Source: Liolophura sinensis (Eukaryota > Mollusca > Polyplacophora > Chitonida > Chitonidae). Taken from it: a stretch of DNA of 64,000 nucleotides. The notes under the pieces were generated by a model, which had not been told where the DNA came from, ran no database searches, and saw only the letters and a program-made list of their open reading frames with translations. The stretch lies in assembly GCF_032854445.1 (NCBI RefSeq), contig NC_088296.1, forward strand, positions 13,984,706 to 14,048,705, in the 5' to 3' direction. The first letter of the stretch is position 1, and each line of letters opens with the position of its first letter. Positions 12,262 to 24,860 of this stretch are shown here, piece by piece. The translations under genes were made by a program, and so were the position numbers.

Positions 12262-12331
12262 GAAGGTTGACGTACTTGGTTTGGAAATATGTTCATAAGT
12301 TGGGTATTTATATGTACTTGTACGTTTTCAG

Positions 12332-12418
12332 ACGTCCTCTGAAGCGACGCCTTTGTCGGAAGACATTCTAGGCCCTGTCAAGAAAAATTTCCGTCAACAT
12401 ATTCAACACCCAAGCCAG
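12332..12418 (+). other. Candidate 29-codon exon downstream of gene 1
   Basis: TACGTTTTCAG ends at 12331 and AGCCAG|GTTTCA follows at 12418. The 87 bases between are exactly 29 codons, open in phase 0, starting TSSEATPLSEDILGPVKKN. It lies beyond the gene 1 stop and polyadenylation signals, and no phase 0 partner exon was found. It may be an alternative 3' exon, part of an unseen gene or chance. Confidence 0.3.
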
Positions 12419-14169
12419 GTTTCAGACTGGGTTGCTGTCTGCAAGAAAAAAAAAAGTTTTACAAGTGTTAACTTTTTAGAATACAAAATAATACAAATTG
12501 AATTAAGCGGGGTTCAGTTTGCATTGAATTCCTCTACCTACATGTGCATAAAGGTCTGGATGATTGGCCGGCAAAGTTGTGGCCAATGCCTATTTGAATC
12601 AAAAATCCACATTTGGTTTGCACGTTCTTGTGCATGACGTAAACAGCAGTGAAGACAATGGAATGCGTAGTACATAGTGATATCATTTTTTTTTTCTGCT
12701 GGGTGTGTTCTATATTTGGGACATTTATTGCAGACCATAACAATATCATTTTTCGGTATTAAAAATTTTGTGTGTATGTGTTTTTTGTCAACGTTGTCGA
12801 ATGTCAGAAGTAGACGTCACTCCCAATTATTCCAGAACGTATTTTACAATGGAAAATGCTTATGTTTCTCGTAACCCTGATAAGTTGGTTTATGGCAGTT
12901 ATTTAAGCATGTCTAAGTTTAATATCAGGTTTTTTTTTAGGGTGTGTATTATTTGTTCTAACATTTTCTTCCATATTTCATTGGTTACCTTGTTATGACG
13001 TTGTTCTCTTGTTATGATATTTTCAACCTTAAATCATTGTTGTCTTTGTCAAGAATTTTTTTTTGTCATGACATTGTTTTCCTTATGTAATTGTTTTCCT
13101 TATGTCATTGTTTTCCGTGTAATGACGTTGTGTTCTTTGTCATGACATTGTTTTCTTTGCATGACATTGTTTTTATAAGCAGATTTGGTTCTTATTTATG
13201 TGTCTATGAGAGGACAGAACCGAAGAAAACAAGAAGCCGATCTCAGCAGTACGAACTGGAATATGTACAAATACAGGAATCAAATAACATATCTTCTGCA
13301 TTTTGCCGTCATTTTCGCACCTTTGGGTTTTCATTTGGAATGAATTTATAAGATAAAAATATAAACATAGGCCTATTCATCAAAAAGCTAGATGGCATCA
13401 AAACACGATAGTCCCTACCACAATGACGAGCAGAATTTTTGTCTTCCAGGTGTTGTTGTAAGTGTTTTGTAGAGGTACATCCGAGTTGGTTAAAATTGTA
13501 AAGACAATTTTACTTATCACCGGAAATACACGTGCATGATCCAATTTAAGAGTAAATTCAGAAACAGTAAATGTTTCATTATATTTATTCTGATTTAAAA
13601 GCGTCTCGCTCCCATTTCCCTGTTAATATTGTAATGCTTAGATCATCTTAACTATAGGCATATTTTCTACTTGTCTTTGAAAAGAAGATTGCAGTTTACA
13701 AAAATTGCCTATTCCTAACCGTACCAAAATCTCTACATTAGCTCGATCTGGTCATATGCATATGATATAAAGATGCATTCTTTTTTATTATTATTATTAT
13801 TTCTGAGGGAAAACTGTTACATGACCTAACTGCAAAAAAGAGTAGATGATTGTTTACAAGACATAGCCTTGTACTGTTGGTATAAACACAAATGCCTGAA
13901 ATTGTTTCGTGTGCTTTTGTTACATTTGCTTTAGCATTTATTACAAAATAGTGGGTTTGTCAGAAGTAGTACCTCATGTCCACGAGACTTGCCCTGTTTC
14001 TTAAGGAGAGAAAATGCTGCTAACGCTGATTTTTGTCTTTTCATGATCATTATGGACTTCCAGTGTTTGGAAAGCATGCATGTGTGGGTAACAATTATAT
14101 GATGTGCGCCAATAACCACTATGTCGTTAAGTATTTTAAGAGTTCGGGACGAGATCTCTTGTTGACTTA
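12419..14169. other. Intergenic, no gene seen
   Basis: AT-rich sequence. Around 13000-13180 a diverged run of variants of TCATGACATTGTTTTC recurs at about 20-25 bp, a decayed minisatellite. Otherwise nothing was recognised. Confidence 0.5.
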
Positions 14170-14385
14170 TTCACCTAAGGGTAATTCTGGTACGCTGCCG
14201 ATTGGCCTCTAGACAATGAGGTCGCACGCTCGAACCAGCTCTCATTCGTTCGCTTATCAAAGTTTACCATATACATGACACAAGTCTACTCTGGATTTCC
14301 TCCAGCCACAAATCTGACTGCCGTCATGAAAAGAAATGAAATTGTCTTGATTAGGTGGTAAATGAGTCAATAAATAAATGTATAC
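14170..14385 (+). mobile_element. SINE of a second tRNA-derived family
   Basis: A B-box-like GCTCGAACCAG is followed by a body with TCCTCCAGCCACAAATCTG and a 3' end reading GTCTTGATTAGGTGG then GAGTCAATAAATAAATG. The architecture is like the main SINE (tRNA-like head, fixed body, AATAAATA tail) but the sequence differs. Exact ends are uncertain. Confidence 0.65.
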
Positions 14386-15160
14386 TCTTAGGAGAGAGAT
14401 AATGTTTTGGCGTATTAACTCTTAGATAACAAATTTACCAAGCGGTTAAATATATAATCAGTGTCGCTCGCACCGAAAGATCACTTTTTAATCTTTGGGT
14501 ATGTTTTTTATGTTACTTTATGATTTATGTTGAACAGTAAACCGTCCTGTGTTGAGAATGTTCGTCATGTAAAGAGCGTAACAGCTCTTTTTATATAATA
14601 TGTATATAATATGTATATATAATCGGAGGGCTTTGTTTAGATATATACATATATATGTTGTTATGGTCTTTTTGAGATTTATCGACTGAGTCTTCTTTGT
14701 TTTTTTTTTTTTGTTTTTTTGTTTTTTTTTTAACGTTGGTGTCCCTTATTTACTAAGTTAGCTGCTTGGGTACATACCATACTCGCACTGGTTATTATGA
14801 CACCGCTACTCCAAACCTAACGTCAGTTAGCTTAATGAATTGACAAACGTTATCTATTTGTACTGTTTTAACGATTAGCAGCAAGTTTGTTCACGCACAG
14901 TTTCCTGTATAAAGTTGAGTAGTAAAGTGTTCCTTTTACCCCTAATCATTTTTAGTCGTTATAAGCAACATTTTGCTCACTCTCAGCCTCTCTTATCTCT
15001 CCCTGGTCATATCTAATAACTGTTTCCCAAAAATGGTTCCACACCACATGGCGTCTTTGCACCACGGCAAGGTGCCAGGGTTCCCAGTTCAGAAATGCAA
15101 TTTAACATAAACTAGGGCTGATTACTGCATTTGTCGAATGATCGACGCTATCATTTTGTA
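14386..15160. other. Intergenic, AT-rich simple sequence
   Basis: Contains a short TATATAATATG-type repeat at about 14595-14660 and a T-rich tract at 14697-14731. No exon was recognised. Confidence 0.45.
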
Positions 15161-15415
15161 GTTTATTTATTTATTTGATGTTTTACACCGTACTCAAGAA
15201 TATTTCACATATAAGACGGCGGCCAGCATTATAGTGGGAGAAAACCAGGCACAGCCCGGGGTAAACCCACGACCATCCGAAGGTTGCTGGGAGACCTCCC
15301 CACATACGGCCGGAGAGGAAGCCCGCATGAGCTGGACTTGAACTCACAGCGACTGCATTGGTGAGAGGCTCCTGGTTCATTACGCTGCGCTAGCGCGCTA
15401 ACCACGGAAGCCTCC
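15161..15415 (-). mobile_element. tRNA-derived SINE, near full length
   Basis: Same family as 4547-4832, inverted: (TTTA)n tail first, then the GTACTCAAGAATATTTCAC body, the B box (GACTTGAACTC) and the tRNA-like head. About nine bases of the A-box region are deleted (GCTAACCACGG instead of GCTAACCAACTGAGCC...), so this copy has probably lost pol III promoter function. Confidence 0.88.
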
Positions 15416-17576
15416 AGTGTCCCCCTGTACTTTATAACACAAGTGTCCCCCTATGGTTTCTAAGACAAGTGCCCCAATGTAATGGAAATGTCACACAGAC
15501 AGAATGACCCGGCTTTCTATTTCATACAATATGACAGTGTTTGCTTCTTTCAGTGTCGGCTTATTCAATTTTCCAAACTTCGTGAGGTAAAGGCACAAGT
15601 GACCACTAAATACCGTCAGTCTCGATGACAATTACTTGCATTAGTATTAGTTATCATTCATATTCACGTTGTCACAATCCGGCTTTGCTATTATAGACAA
15701 CGGCACTATTAAAGACACTTGACACCATTTGTGACACAACCCATGACTCCTGGTTCATTACAATTATGAGAGGCGTCATGAAACCTTAGCCTTGCGGTTT
15801 ACCTTTGGAAGGGCTAATTTGATCATTTTTTGGTGTCGTAAGTCCAGACTTCCCAAAAAAGGAAACCATTCTCGTCGAAAGTAATTTTTGCCTATAAATG
15901 TGCATGGTCTCTTGTTCCTTCTGGTCTCTTGTCCCTTCTTATACTCATGCGATGACGTTTTTTGGGCACGTGTTGTGACGAAGTCCTTCTATATTGGTCA
16001 AGAGAACAATGATCATCAGGTACCTTTTCCCGAGCATTGGCGACAAGCACCCAAGCCGAACGTACCAATGTTCTCTTGTAATGCAAGGTATTTCCCACAA
16101 ATCGTCGTCGCAACAGCAGGAATAAGCTACGCTGTACCAGTCATTTAAGGTGAATTGCTTAAGAGCCAGATTTGCAGTTTATAGGATTATAGGATAGACT
16201 TGCACGCGTTAGCCCTAACATTTTGAATTAAATTCACGTTGAGAAGCGAGATTTCGCATTACATGAACTACAAACTTTACACCGCTGAGTTCCAATTTAG
16301 GGTGACTCTAGGTTCCCTTTTGTGCGTGGATTGCGCAATCTTAAATTCTCAATGCTTGGAAATGGAGAAACTAGGCGTGTATACAACATGTACCTTTCAA
16401 ACTGTGCTCTACATGCAATATAGTCAAGCGAGTCCAATTGCCTCTATTTCAGACATTGTCCTTCCTAGGCTTTTGTTTTCCTCATTTGTTTGAATATTGT
16501 GTGGTATCTCGTTTATTGTATAAAATAATCCAAAAGAAAGAAATCAAGATTTTTAATTATAATGCCAGTGCATTTTTTTTTTAATTATGTTATATTGATA
16601 AAATATACCATTTCTTTTTTCCCCAAAGGTTATCTTTCTGCAAATTAATTAATAATTTGAAATCTTATTGATGCTATCGACGGTATACAATTCAGTGTCA
16701 AAATATGATTTATTTGTAAACAGTTATTTTTGATTTGGTTAGCAATTTTAATCTCAGACACATACGGTGTATTTCCTTATTGATTCCCACAAACGAATGT
16801 GTTCATCAAAGATTTGATTATTGTATAAATCCAAGAGTTATCTATTTAGTATGTGATGTATAAGAGAATTAACTATAATTTACTTGTGAATGTCTTGTAA
16901 ATAATTATAAGAAAATTTAAAAAAATCTGCGGATTACCTCTCAAATTATATCGTGCCCAGGAGATAAAACATTCTCTTTTGTATCAGTTAGACTATCGGT
17001 GGCGGTTATCTGATGTCTGAGTACTTCCTAAAACGTATCAAAACCCCAAAATAATAAGGAAAAATAGCAAATAAAAAATCACTATACGAGCTCAGATCTT
17101 TTTTTCTTTTTTTTTTCTTTTTTTTAGGGGAATAAGTGCTCATTTAAAAAAATGTTTGGGATCTAAATTATTGGGATCTAATTTTATCTAAACCGAAAAA
17201 TTTCTTTCTTAGGATTCTTCACATTTATTAATAAGTATTCACTATTAGTACATGTATAAACAAGATTCTGTGAGAAATAAAAAAACTTTACTAAACTTAT
17301 CTGAGTACAGTGGCATTAAAATGTGTAATGAGAACGAGTGATAATAATTGCAATTTGTATCTGAGGAAAGTGTCATTTGTAGTAATTTTGAAGAGTTGTA
17401 TAATTGATATATTTGTATAAGTGTGCACATTTATACAAAAGGATTGCAATGGTGTTGCGTTAAAACATAAATAGTCATTTTTAGAATTATTCGTGGGTTT
17501 GGTTTCTTTTTACTCTTCATGTGGACATTCATGCTGTTACTTTATACAGAAAATGGTCCGTGGACGAGGGGATAAG
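15416..17576. other. Intergenic, no gene seen
   Basis: AT-rich, with homopolymer T and A tracts (for example 17099-17127). Overlapping ORFs on both strands near 15890-16148 show no recognisable domain or splice context, so they are not called. Confidence 0.4.
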
Positions 17577-17775
17577 GACCCAGGAGTATCCCACCAATGC
17601 GGTCGCTGTGAGTTCAAGTCCAGCTCATGCTGGCTTCCTCTCTGGCTATACGTTGGAAGATCTGGTAGTGAGTTTCCACCCGGGCTCTTTCCGGTTTCCT
17701 CCCACCATAATGCTGGCTGCTGTCGTATAAGTGAAATATTTTTGAGTATGGCGTAAAACACAAATCAAATCAAAT
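17577..17775 (+). mobile_element. tRNA-derived SINE, 5' truncated
   Basis: Starts within the head at GACCCAGGAG, keeps the B box (GAGTTCAAGTCC) and the whole 3' body to AATCAAATCAAATG. The A box is missing. Same family and orientation as 4547-4832. Confidence 0.85.
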
Positions 17776-17849
17776 GTACAGAAGATGGTTTACGTTTGTT
17801 TGTTGGTTTGTTTGGATTTCACTCGTCTTCAGAGTTTACTCCCAACACT

Positions 17850-17935
17850 GATGCTTCCTCCATCCATAAAAATAATTGCCTTTGTGTAAGTGAAAAAACT
17901 TTGAGTATGGCGTTCAAGAATAATGAATCAGTCAG
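17850..17935 (+). mobile_element. SINE 3'-end relic
   Basis: A degraded 3' body is visible: CCTCCATCCATAA, then GTGTAAGTGAAAAAAC, TTGAGTATGGCGT and an AAT-rich end. It is much more diverged than the neighbouring copy. Confidence 0.55.
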
Positions 17936-18071
17936 TTAGTCAACAGTTAACCGGCCCTTTTTTCCTCTGTCGTTGTTTTATTTAATTTTTTTTTTTTTAC
18001 ACTTTATGAACTGTCCATGTAGGACCACATTGATTACGAATATATACGTATAAACTGATTATTTATGTACA

Positions 18072-18160
18072 TATTTGATTGGTGTTTTACGCCGTGCTCA
18101 GGAATATTTCACTTATACGTTAGGGACGAGCATTACAGTAGAAAGAAACCGGGCAGATCC
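18072..18160 (-). mobile_element. SINE 3'-end fragment
   Basis: TTTGATTGGTGTTTTACGCC followed by GTGCTCAGGAATATTTCAC and a diverged GAAACCGGGCAGA. Only the 3' body of the main SINE remains. Confidence 0.8.
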
Positions 18161-18759
18161 TTCAAATGATTAAAGGTAGGAAAACCTCATCAAACTTCTT
18201 GGTTTCCGACAACAGGTAGATAAATATAAACATTGCATACGTAACTTGTTAACGACTAGTATTTCGACTAGTTATAAGGTGAATGCAGTCGTCAAAAAGG
18301 CTATATTTAGTTTGCTCTGACCTAGACGTGCTATCTTTCTCTGCTTATAAACAGGTCTATAACTGAGAAAATGAGACTGTAAAGGACCTCGAGAAAGATG
18401 TGAATAGAAGGCATGGGCGTAGTGTCGGTGTATGTTCAATGCATGCTCGAGAGCTAAGGCTTTTAAAAAGACACCACCAGCCTGTGTAAATATAGGAGAC
18501 AGAAAGGACACTTTTAACATAAGTAGTGAGCAGAACATAGGAAACAGGTCAGGTAGCTAGTCTACCGACATGGTCATAAACCAGGGATTGGCGGAAGATA
18601 CGAGGAACATTGCGGGAGATCCGTGTATACACGTCCATAGCGAGGGCAGACCTCTTACCCAACATAAATAAACCAGCCGTTTAAAATAAAGCCAACAATG
18701 CTGCCGTAGAAAAATAGTTTGCAACCTGTAGGTACAATGTACGTGAGTAGAAGTTTCTG

Positions 18760-18855
18760 GTATGCCGCTCGCTGGGTTAGTCGTACACAGCAAGCGATTG
18801 GCCCTAAACGAGGTTCGAATCCACCTCAGGTTAGACTTGCTGCGGCTTATACATG
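18760..18855 (+). mobile_element. tRNA-like SINE head relic
   Basis: Contains a good B box, GAGGTTCGAATCCACC, about 60 bases after a GC-rich head. No folded tRNA could be drawn with confidence, so a SINE head is the better reading. Confidence 0.35.
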
Positions 18856-18939
18856 TGCACTGTGCATGGCGAAGCGCCGTTGTTTACAGAAGGTTATCGT
18901 CAACTTGTCTAGCACTTCGTTTTGACCAATTTCGTTGTC

Positions 18940-19865
18940 GTCTATCTTTTATTATTTATCATTCTATGTCCTTTTACTTTTTTTTATTCTGCATTGTTCC
19001 TCACACCATACCAACTGCATTCCGTGTTGTTCATTATCTATTGTCTAGCTCGGTTTGTCAGTTACATCCTTGACCTAGCCATCACGCAAAGTCGACTATA
19101 TTCTTTGCTTTTTATTCTCCAATGTGTATCACCCCATGTCCATTCCATTATTTGTCGCCTGTTCTTCATTGTCTGTTAGTTAGTTGTCACCCTGTTAGTT
19201 ACACTGTTTGTCAATTATTTTCCATTGTCTACCATCTCATTTATTCTCCAGTGTCTATACCCCCACTCCCACCCCCACCCCACCACCATGTCCATTCCAT
19301 CGTCTGATGATTATTCTCCATTGTCTATCGCCCCATGTCAATTGCATTCTTTTGTTGTTTATTCTCTGTTGTCTATCATCGCGTGTTAATCACATTCTTT
19401 GTTGTTCATTCTCCATTGTCTGTCGCCTCATATTAATTACATTATTTGTGGTTCATTCTTCATTGTCTAAGTATCACCCTATGTTCTTTGCTTTCTTTGT
19501 TGTTTATTCCCCATTGTCCATCCTTACTTTCTTGCATGGTAACGGCATTCCTTCTCGTTTTTTCTCCATTGTCCATCATCTCGTGATAACTGATTTTGTG
19601 TTTCTTTATTCGCCATTTTGCTGTTTATACTCTAATGCCTATAATCTCATGTTATTGGCATTTTTTGTTGTTTATTCTTCGTTGTCTATCACAGCATGAC
19701 AATCATATTCTGTGCTGTTTACACTCCATTGTCTATAACCTTGTGTTATAATAGACATTTAGTGTTCGTTGATTCTCCCATGTCTATTACCCCATGTTAA
19801 CTGCATTCTCTGTCACGTAATGTCCATTGTCGATCATCTCATGTTCCGTCTATTCTTTGTTTTTG
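18940..19865 (+). repeat. Diverged tandem repeat of about 45-50 bp
   Basis: Variants of TTGTTGTTCATTCTCCATTG and GTCTATCACCCCATGTTAA alternate about 18 times, with many changes. The array is T/C-rich and stays open for up to 163 codons in one frame, which is a by-product of the repeat and not a gene. Confidence 0.8.
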
Positions 19866-22822
19866 ATGTTGTTAAATAAATACGAAGTACACAAATAAAT
19901 ACTGCCACTATGTCTTTACAGTGAAGTATGCCGGTATAAGAAAAGCGTGGTTGGGAGGAAATATGTGGTCGCACACGTGCTGACAAAATGTCTTTATAAT
20001 TTATGCCACACTTCCGATTACCTCCTATCTTGTCATCGTGAAAAAACCTTTTTCGTCCAAATATTTGGTTACTTCGATGATGTTGTCAAATCCAATATGT
20101 TACCTGCTAGTTTGACGAGTGATTGATTATATTGCGACATTCAAAGGATGTCACAATATTTTCTGCTAACTCCAAACTTCACTCCAAAAACGAAGGTGAG
20201 TTGTTGTTGATAACACGTTCCAAACGCATGTTTTTGTACAAAGTTTGTATTCGTGCAGCGATTATGGTAGACTAACTTCGGGCTGGGTTTTACTACTACA
20301 AGGAAAACATGCCGTCATGTAGCTGTTGATCTGTATTACCCTGCTTTTCTATGTCATTAAGGTTGTTCAAAGAGCATGATACATCAGCAGGTGAATGTGA
20401 TGGTAAATGGATGTGATTTTGAAGAGCACTTGAATAGGTCCTTGTCATCAACTAACCACAGGCGCGTCACTACCTCATGCATGGTTGTGAGTGGTTTCGT
20501 TGGCCCGGTTTAAGGCCACAGCACATACTGCAATTCTTTGAAAATCTTCACATGTACGTCGGTAAACCAACCGATGAGTCTTATTTGAATGCGTTGGTCA
20601 AGTCCTACGGCTTGAATCTGCGACTGTGAAATATTCTTGACCATAGGATAAAAAAGAAATAAATAAAAACATATTGAGAAAAGCCGAAAATTGAAAGCCA
20701 CCAATCACTCATACGAGCATACCCCTTCAATGGTGAATACCCAGTCCCTGTAAGACTCCGTCATTTTATTAAATAACACTTTTACAGTGCCTTATCTGGT
20801 ATACATTCACAAACTTCCTGTACATGATATGTGTTACCTTGTTTATTTCATTTGCATTTGTGTTTTCATTTCCCAGAATGTTTAATTACTCAACAAATAT
20901 TAGGTTTGTGAGTGGGGAAAAGACACATTTCTCGATGTAAAAATGCATACCTTTTCTAGTACCTGACTAATCTCCCGACGCTAAACAGTCACCTAGCTAT
21001 CCAGAGCTGGGTTCGATCCTGCGTCACTTTGGGCAGAAACCGATCGGCAGCGCAACGATATGTACCAACGCCTTCTCAAATACACAAACAGGTTATTTGA
21101 TATTAGCATATCGAATTACTAACTACGCTGTCCCGACGTCTGATATTGACAATACTAATGTACCGTTCCATTCTATATTTTCCTCTCGTGAATTGTCATT
21201 GTCCAATCAACCAGTTGTATACAGTGCACGCAGTCAGCCGTGCGGTACAAATACAGTCCAATGGTAACAAGGCACTCAGCTGGCCGGGACTCCACCGTTC
21301 CTTGTTGTCGCTTTGGTGATTTACAGTCCTGTACTTGCAAATTTCTTCACACGCTTAACTGCACCCGCTTGGTATGCATATAGCATGTTTCTAATAGACG
21401 ACTGCGGAAATCTGTATTGGTAATTCACCTGCTATATTGATCGCCCAATGTGTTTATTAGGTGGGAGCTATACATCTGAAACACAGTATACATGGGCATT
21501 GAGCGTTCCCCTCCATTCGAATACCTCGCGTAAGGCACTGGACCAAAAAACCCGTTTTCTTTACGATATGCATGTATGTGGATGATGGGGCGGGGGGAAT
21601 TTCTATAAAACACATTTATGTAGCCTTCTCGGGGTATTCTATAGCCGCCTTTGTTAGCATGGTTTCCTAAGGACACGAGCTATGTATTCACATATCTGTA
21701 CTGTTGTTTGTCCTGATACAGCAGTGTAAGTGTCTCAGATACCGTCTTGGGTGTGATACCGGCGTGACACGTTTACCTGTACTGCACGACAGATGAGTAT
21801 ATATATACATCGGATGTACACACACCAAGGTAAGCTATCGATGACACGAATCTCTGATCGGCAATTGCTTTTTCATGCATTTAGGTTAAAATCCTGTACC
21901 ACAAATGTTTCTTTCCGCCTTTACGGGGCTTACGCTTATAAAATTAGTTCAGTTTTGACGATTTTTGTTGAGTTCATCATGTACACATTATTCAACATTA
22001 TCAACAGTTTTAACGATTAACTTCTTTGGCCAATTACATGGATATGTGTCGACCTGGACAGAAAAAAATCTATATGTGTAGCTATTGGTGTTGACAAGTG
22101 GAATATAGCGCTTTAATGTAGGATTCGACCATTACCTATGTACTAGTATTTAACAACTGGGACGGACAAATCTATGTATACCAGATATTGGTTTCGACAG
22201 ATAATGGTTTGGTAACCAGACTTTTTTTGCACAAATAAGTGGACATATTCTGGCATGGATGGAGAAATCTGTTAAAAGTAGATCTTTGGTTACACAGATG
22301 TATCGATGATTTGATGTGGATTTGGACAATGGCAGGGGCATTTTGTCGGCCTCTGTGAACACATGTACGTGTAGATATATTCATAAATATATTTATCACA
22401 TTGATGTTGGTTTCGATAGTCATGCGAAAGCGTGATAGCTTGGACGGACACATTTATACGTGTACAGGTATTTATTTGGACAAATGTATGAATACTTTGT
22501 CGTAGATTTCAACAATTGCCTAGACGTATGTGAGCTTGGGTTAACGCAGATGTTTTGAGGCTCGAATGTGTATGTCAGAACGTATTGTAAATTTCGATGA
22601 TAACGTAAATAACCCCACCCAGTTGTCGTTAAGCGTGTCAGCCAGCTAGTATCGACTGTATCCACTGGGCAACTATTTATTTTGTCTGTACCACAGGAAT
22701 CTACAAGACAACATCAGAATATTACTATGATTTTGGCCAGGAATATCGGAAAATAACTATCGCTGAGTCTCGTAATACCAGAAAGTACACGTAGTTGTCT
22801 ATTTTGGCCCGTAGTTCATGTA
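19866..22822. other. Intergenic with SINE relics, no gene seen
   Basis: Contains a weak SINE relic at about 20515-20668 (GTGAAATATTCTTGACC, then AAATAAATAAA) and a tRNA-like B box, GGGTTCGATCCTG, near 21008. From 22030 to 22660 phrases such as TTGGACGGACA and TTGGTTTCGA recur loosely, perhaps a very old tandem repeat. No exon was recognised. Confidence 0.4.
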
Positions 22823-22973
22823 TATTTATTTATTTATTTATTTGATTGGTGTTTTACGCCATACTCAAGAATATTTCACTTATACGATGGCGGCCAGCAA
22901 TATGGTGGGAGGAAACCGGGCAGAGCCCAGGGGAAACCCACGACCATCCGCAGGTTGGTGGCAGACCAGCACA
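22823..22973 (-). mobile_element. tRNA-derived SINE, head truncated
   Basis: (TTTA)n tail, then TTTGATTGGTGTTTTACGCC, the central body with GGTGGGAGGAAACCGGGCA and CGACCATCCGCAGG. It stops before the tRNA-like head. Confidence 0.88.
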
Positions 22974-23109
22974 CGTATATATCAAACATCCTTTGCAACC
23001 ATGACCAACAGTATCAGGTTATAATTGTCAGCATGGCATAAAACATTACACGTAGCTTTCATTTTGGTGTTTATACAGTTAATTACCTATCATTTGGTGT
23101 GCAACGCTA

Positions 23110-23750
23110 AACAGTAAATGTTATGTGTAATATCATAAATGGCTGTCAGGTTGTGGTGTCATATACATACCATGCAGTAACTATCAGGTTGGCATGTAAT
23201 ACCATGCCATCACTATGCGAATTGCATGTAATATTATGCAGTAACAACCAGTTTGACATGTATTGTCATGAAATAGATATTAGTTTGGCATGCAATACTA
23301 TCCAGTAACAACCTGTTTTTCATGCAATACTATACAGTAGCTATCAGTGTGGCATGTAATATCATACAGTAAATACCAGTTTGGCATGTAATATCATACA
23401 GTAAGTATCAGTGTGGCATGTAATACCATACAGTAAGTGCCACTTTAGCATGTAATGTCATACAGTAAGTATTAATATGCTATGTAATGTCATACAGTAA
23501 GTATCAATTTGTCGTGTAATGTCATACAGTAAATGTCAATGTGTCATGTAATGTCATAAAGTAAGTATCAGTGTGGCATGTACTGTCATACAGTAGGTGT
23601 CAATGTAACATGTAATCATCCTACAGTAAATATCAATGTGGCATGTACTGTCATACAGTAAGTATCAATGTGGCATGTAATATCATACAGTAAGTATCAA
23701 TGTAACATGTAATGTCATACAGTAAGTATTAATGTGATAGAGCAAATATC
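23110..23750 (+). repeat. 32-bp minisatellite, about 20 copies
   Basis: Unit approximately CAGTAAGTATCAGTGTGGCA followed by TGTAATATCATA. Copies differ by a few substitutions and small indels, and the array is most regular between 23330 and 23740. No gene surrounds it. Confidence 0.9.
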
Positions 23751-24689
23751 ACAAAAGCGTGTAATATCGTACACAGTCAATATCTTTCTTAACAAATATG
23801 CAAAGCTACACGTAAGCAAGTTCGTAAAGTCACTAAGCTCGCGAATGTTTTCGGTTTTGGTTGTCTAACAATCAAACATTTCTGTACAAGTACAACTGTG
23901 TCTTCATTTGCACACTGTTGGGAATTTCCCCCAAAATACTAACGCCATTGTGGATGCCTATCTAAAGTTTTGTGTGATAATTTTATCGGCAAACTGACAT
24001 TCTATCTATAACGCTTTTTTTAGTGGCCCGACATGGATATATATTATTTTTAACAAATGATAAAATTGCGCGCTAACTCGTGTAGAGAGATACAGTTTTG
24101 ACATTGGTTCTTGCGAGCCTAAACTAACAGAGAGTGTTCCGAAATCAGTACTAAGGGCTTTTACAATTACATTTAGCTTGTCTAAACAGACATCACGTTA
24201 CATTATGTGCATTGTGTATATAAGCTAGCTGACTTGTCGTTTTAAGGGGTCCATATGCCGGTGTCAGACTATCCATTCCGCGCGTGCTTAGATCAATGAA
24301 CGAAACAACTGTTTATTCACCTTCAAGACAAACAATCACACAGAGATATAAAATACAATATTAGATGTTATCAGAGGGCACCGCAGTGCAACCTCCACAA
24401 TGGGGCGAGAAGACTAATTTTATTTCATCTAGGATATGTCATGGGGAATGAGCGCGCATAGGTTAGAGACACCGCTTTGGCTATCTTTGACGGACGCTCT
24501 GACTCGTGATCATTTCCCTTCTAATGTAATGCTTTTGCGATGACGTCTTGTAATCAACTTGGCGATGCACTCTTCTTGAATAGCAAGGGAACAATGATCA
24601 ATACAGCTTGGACCCGAATCCTAAACTCAGATACAGCAAATCAAAATTTAACTCGCTTAGCCAAGTTATATACCTTTCATTGGTGGGTA
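23751..24689. other. Intergenic, no gene seen
   Basis: Unique-looking AT-rich sequence. No exon or repeat family was recognised. Confidence 0.4.
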
Positions 24690-24860
24690 TTTGTTTGGTA
24701 TTATTTTTGACTGATACGACAGCGGTCAGGTTGAGCGTTTGAAAACATAGAGGTACACTATAGTGAACCATCGCCCTTTACCGGCTTCCTGACAAACCTC
24801 CTGACCCCAAGCTGCAGCTGGATTCCAGCCTATGACCTCAGTGGCTTTGGCTGAGACATG
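24690..24860 (-). mobile_element. Degraded SINE relative
   Basis: Starts with a diverged 3' body (TTTGTTTGGTATTATTTTTG, GATACGACAGCGGTCAGG), then CCTGACAAACCTCCTGACC and AGCTGGATTCCAGCC. The second half resembles the relic at 30005-30190, suggesting a common subfamily with a different middle part. Confidence 0.5.

Noticed and set aside
18922-19699. Long Leu/Phe/Ser/Cys-rich ORFs that look like membrane proteins
   Set aside because: They are translations of a diverged T/C-rich tandem repeat, and several frames overlap.
21425-21676. 83-codon - strand ORF with a protein-like composition
   Set aside because: No recognised motif and no convincing splice sites or partner exons. Too short to support alone.
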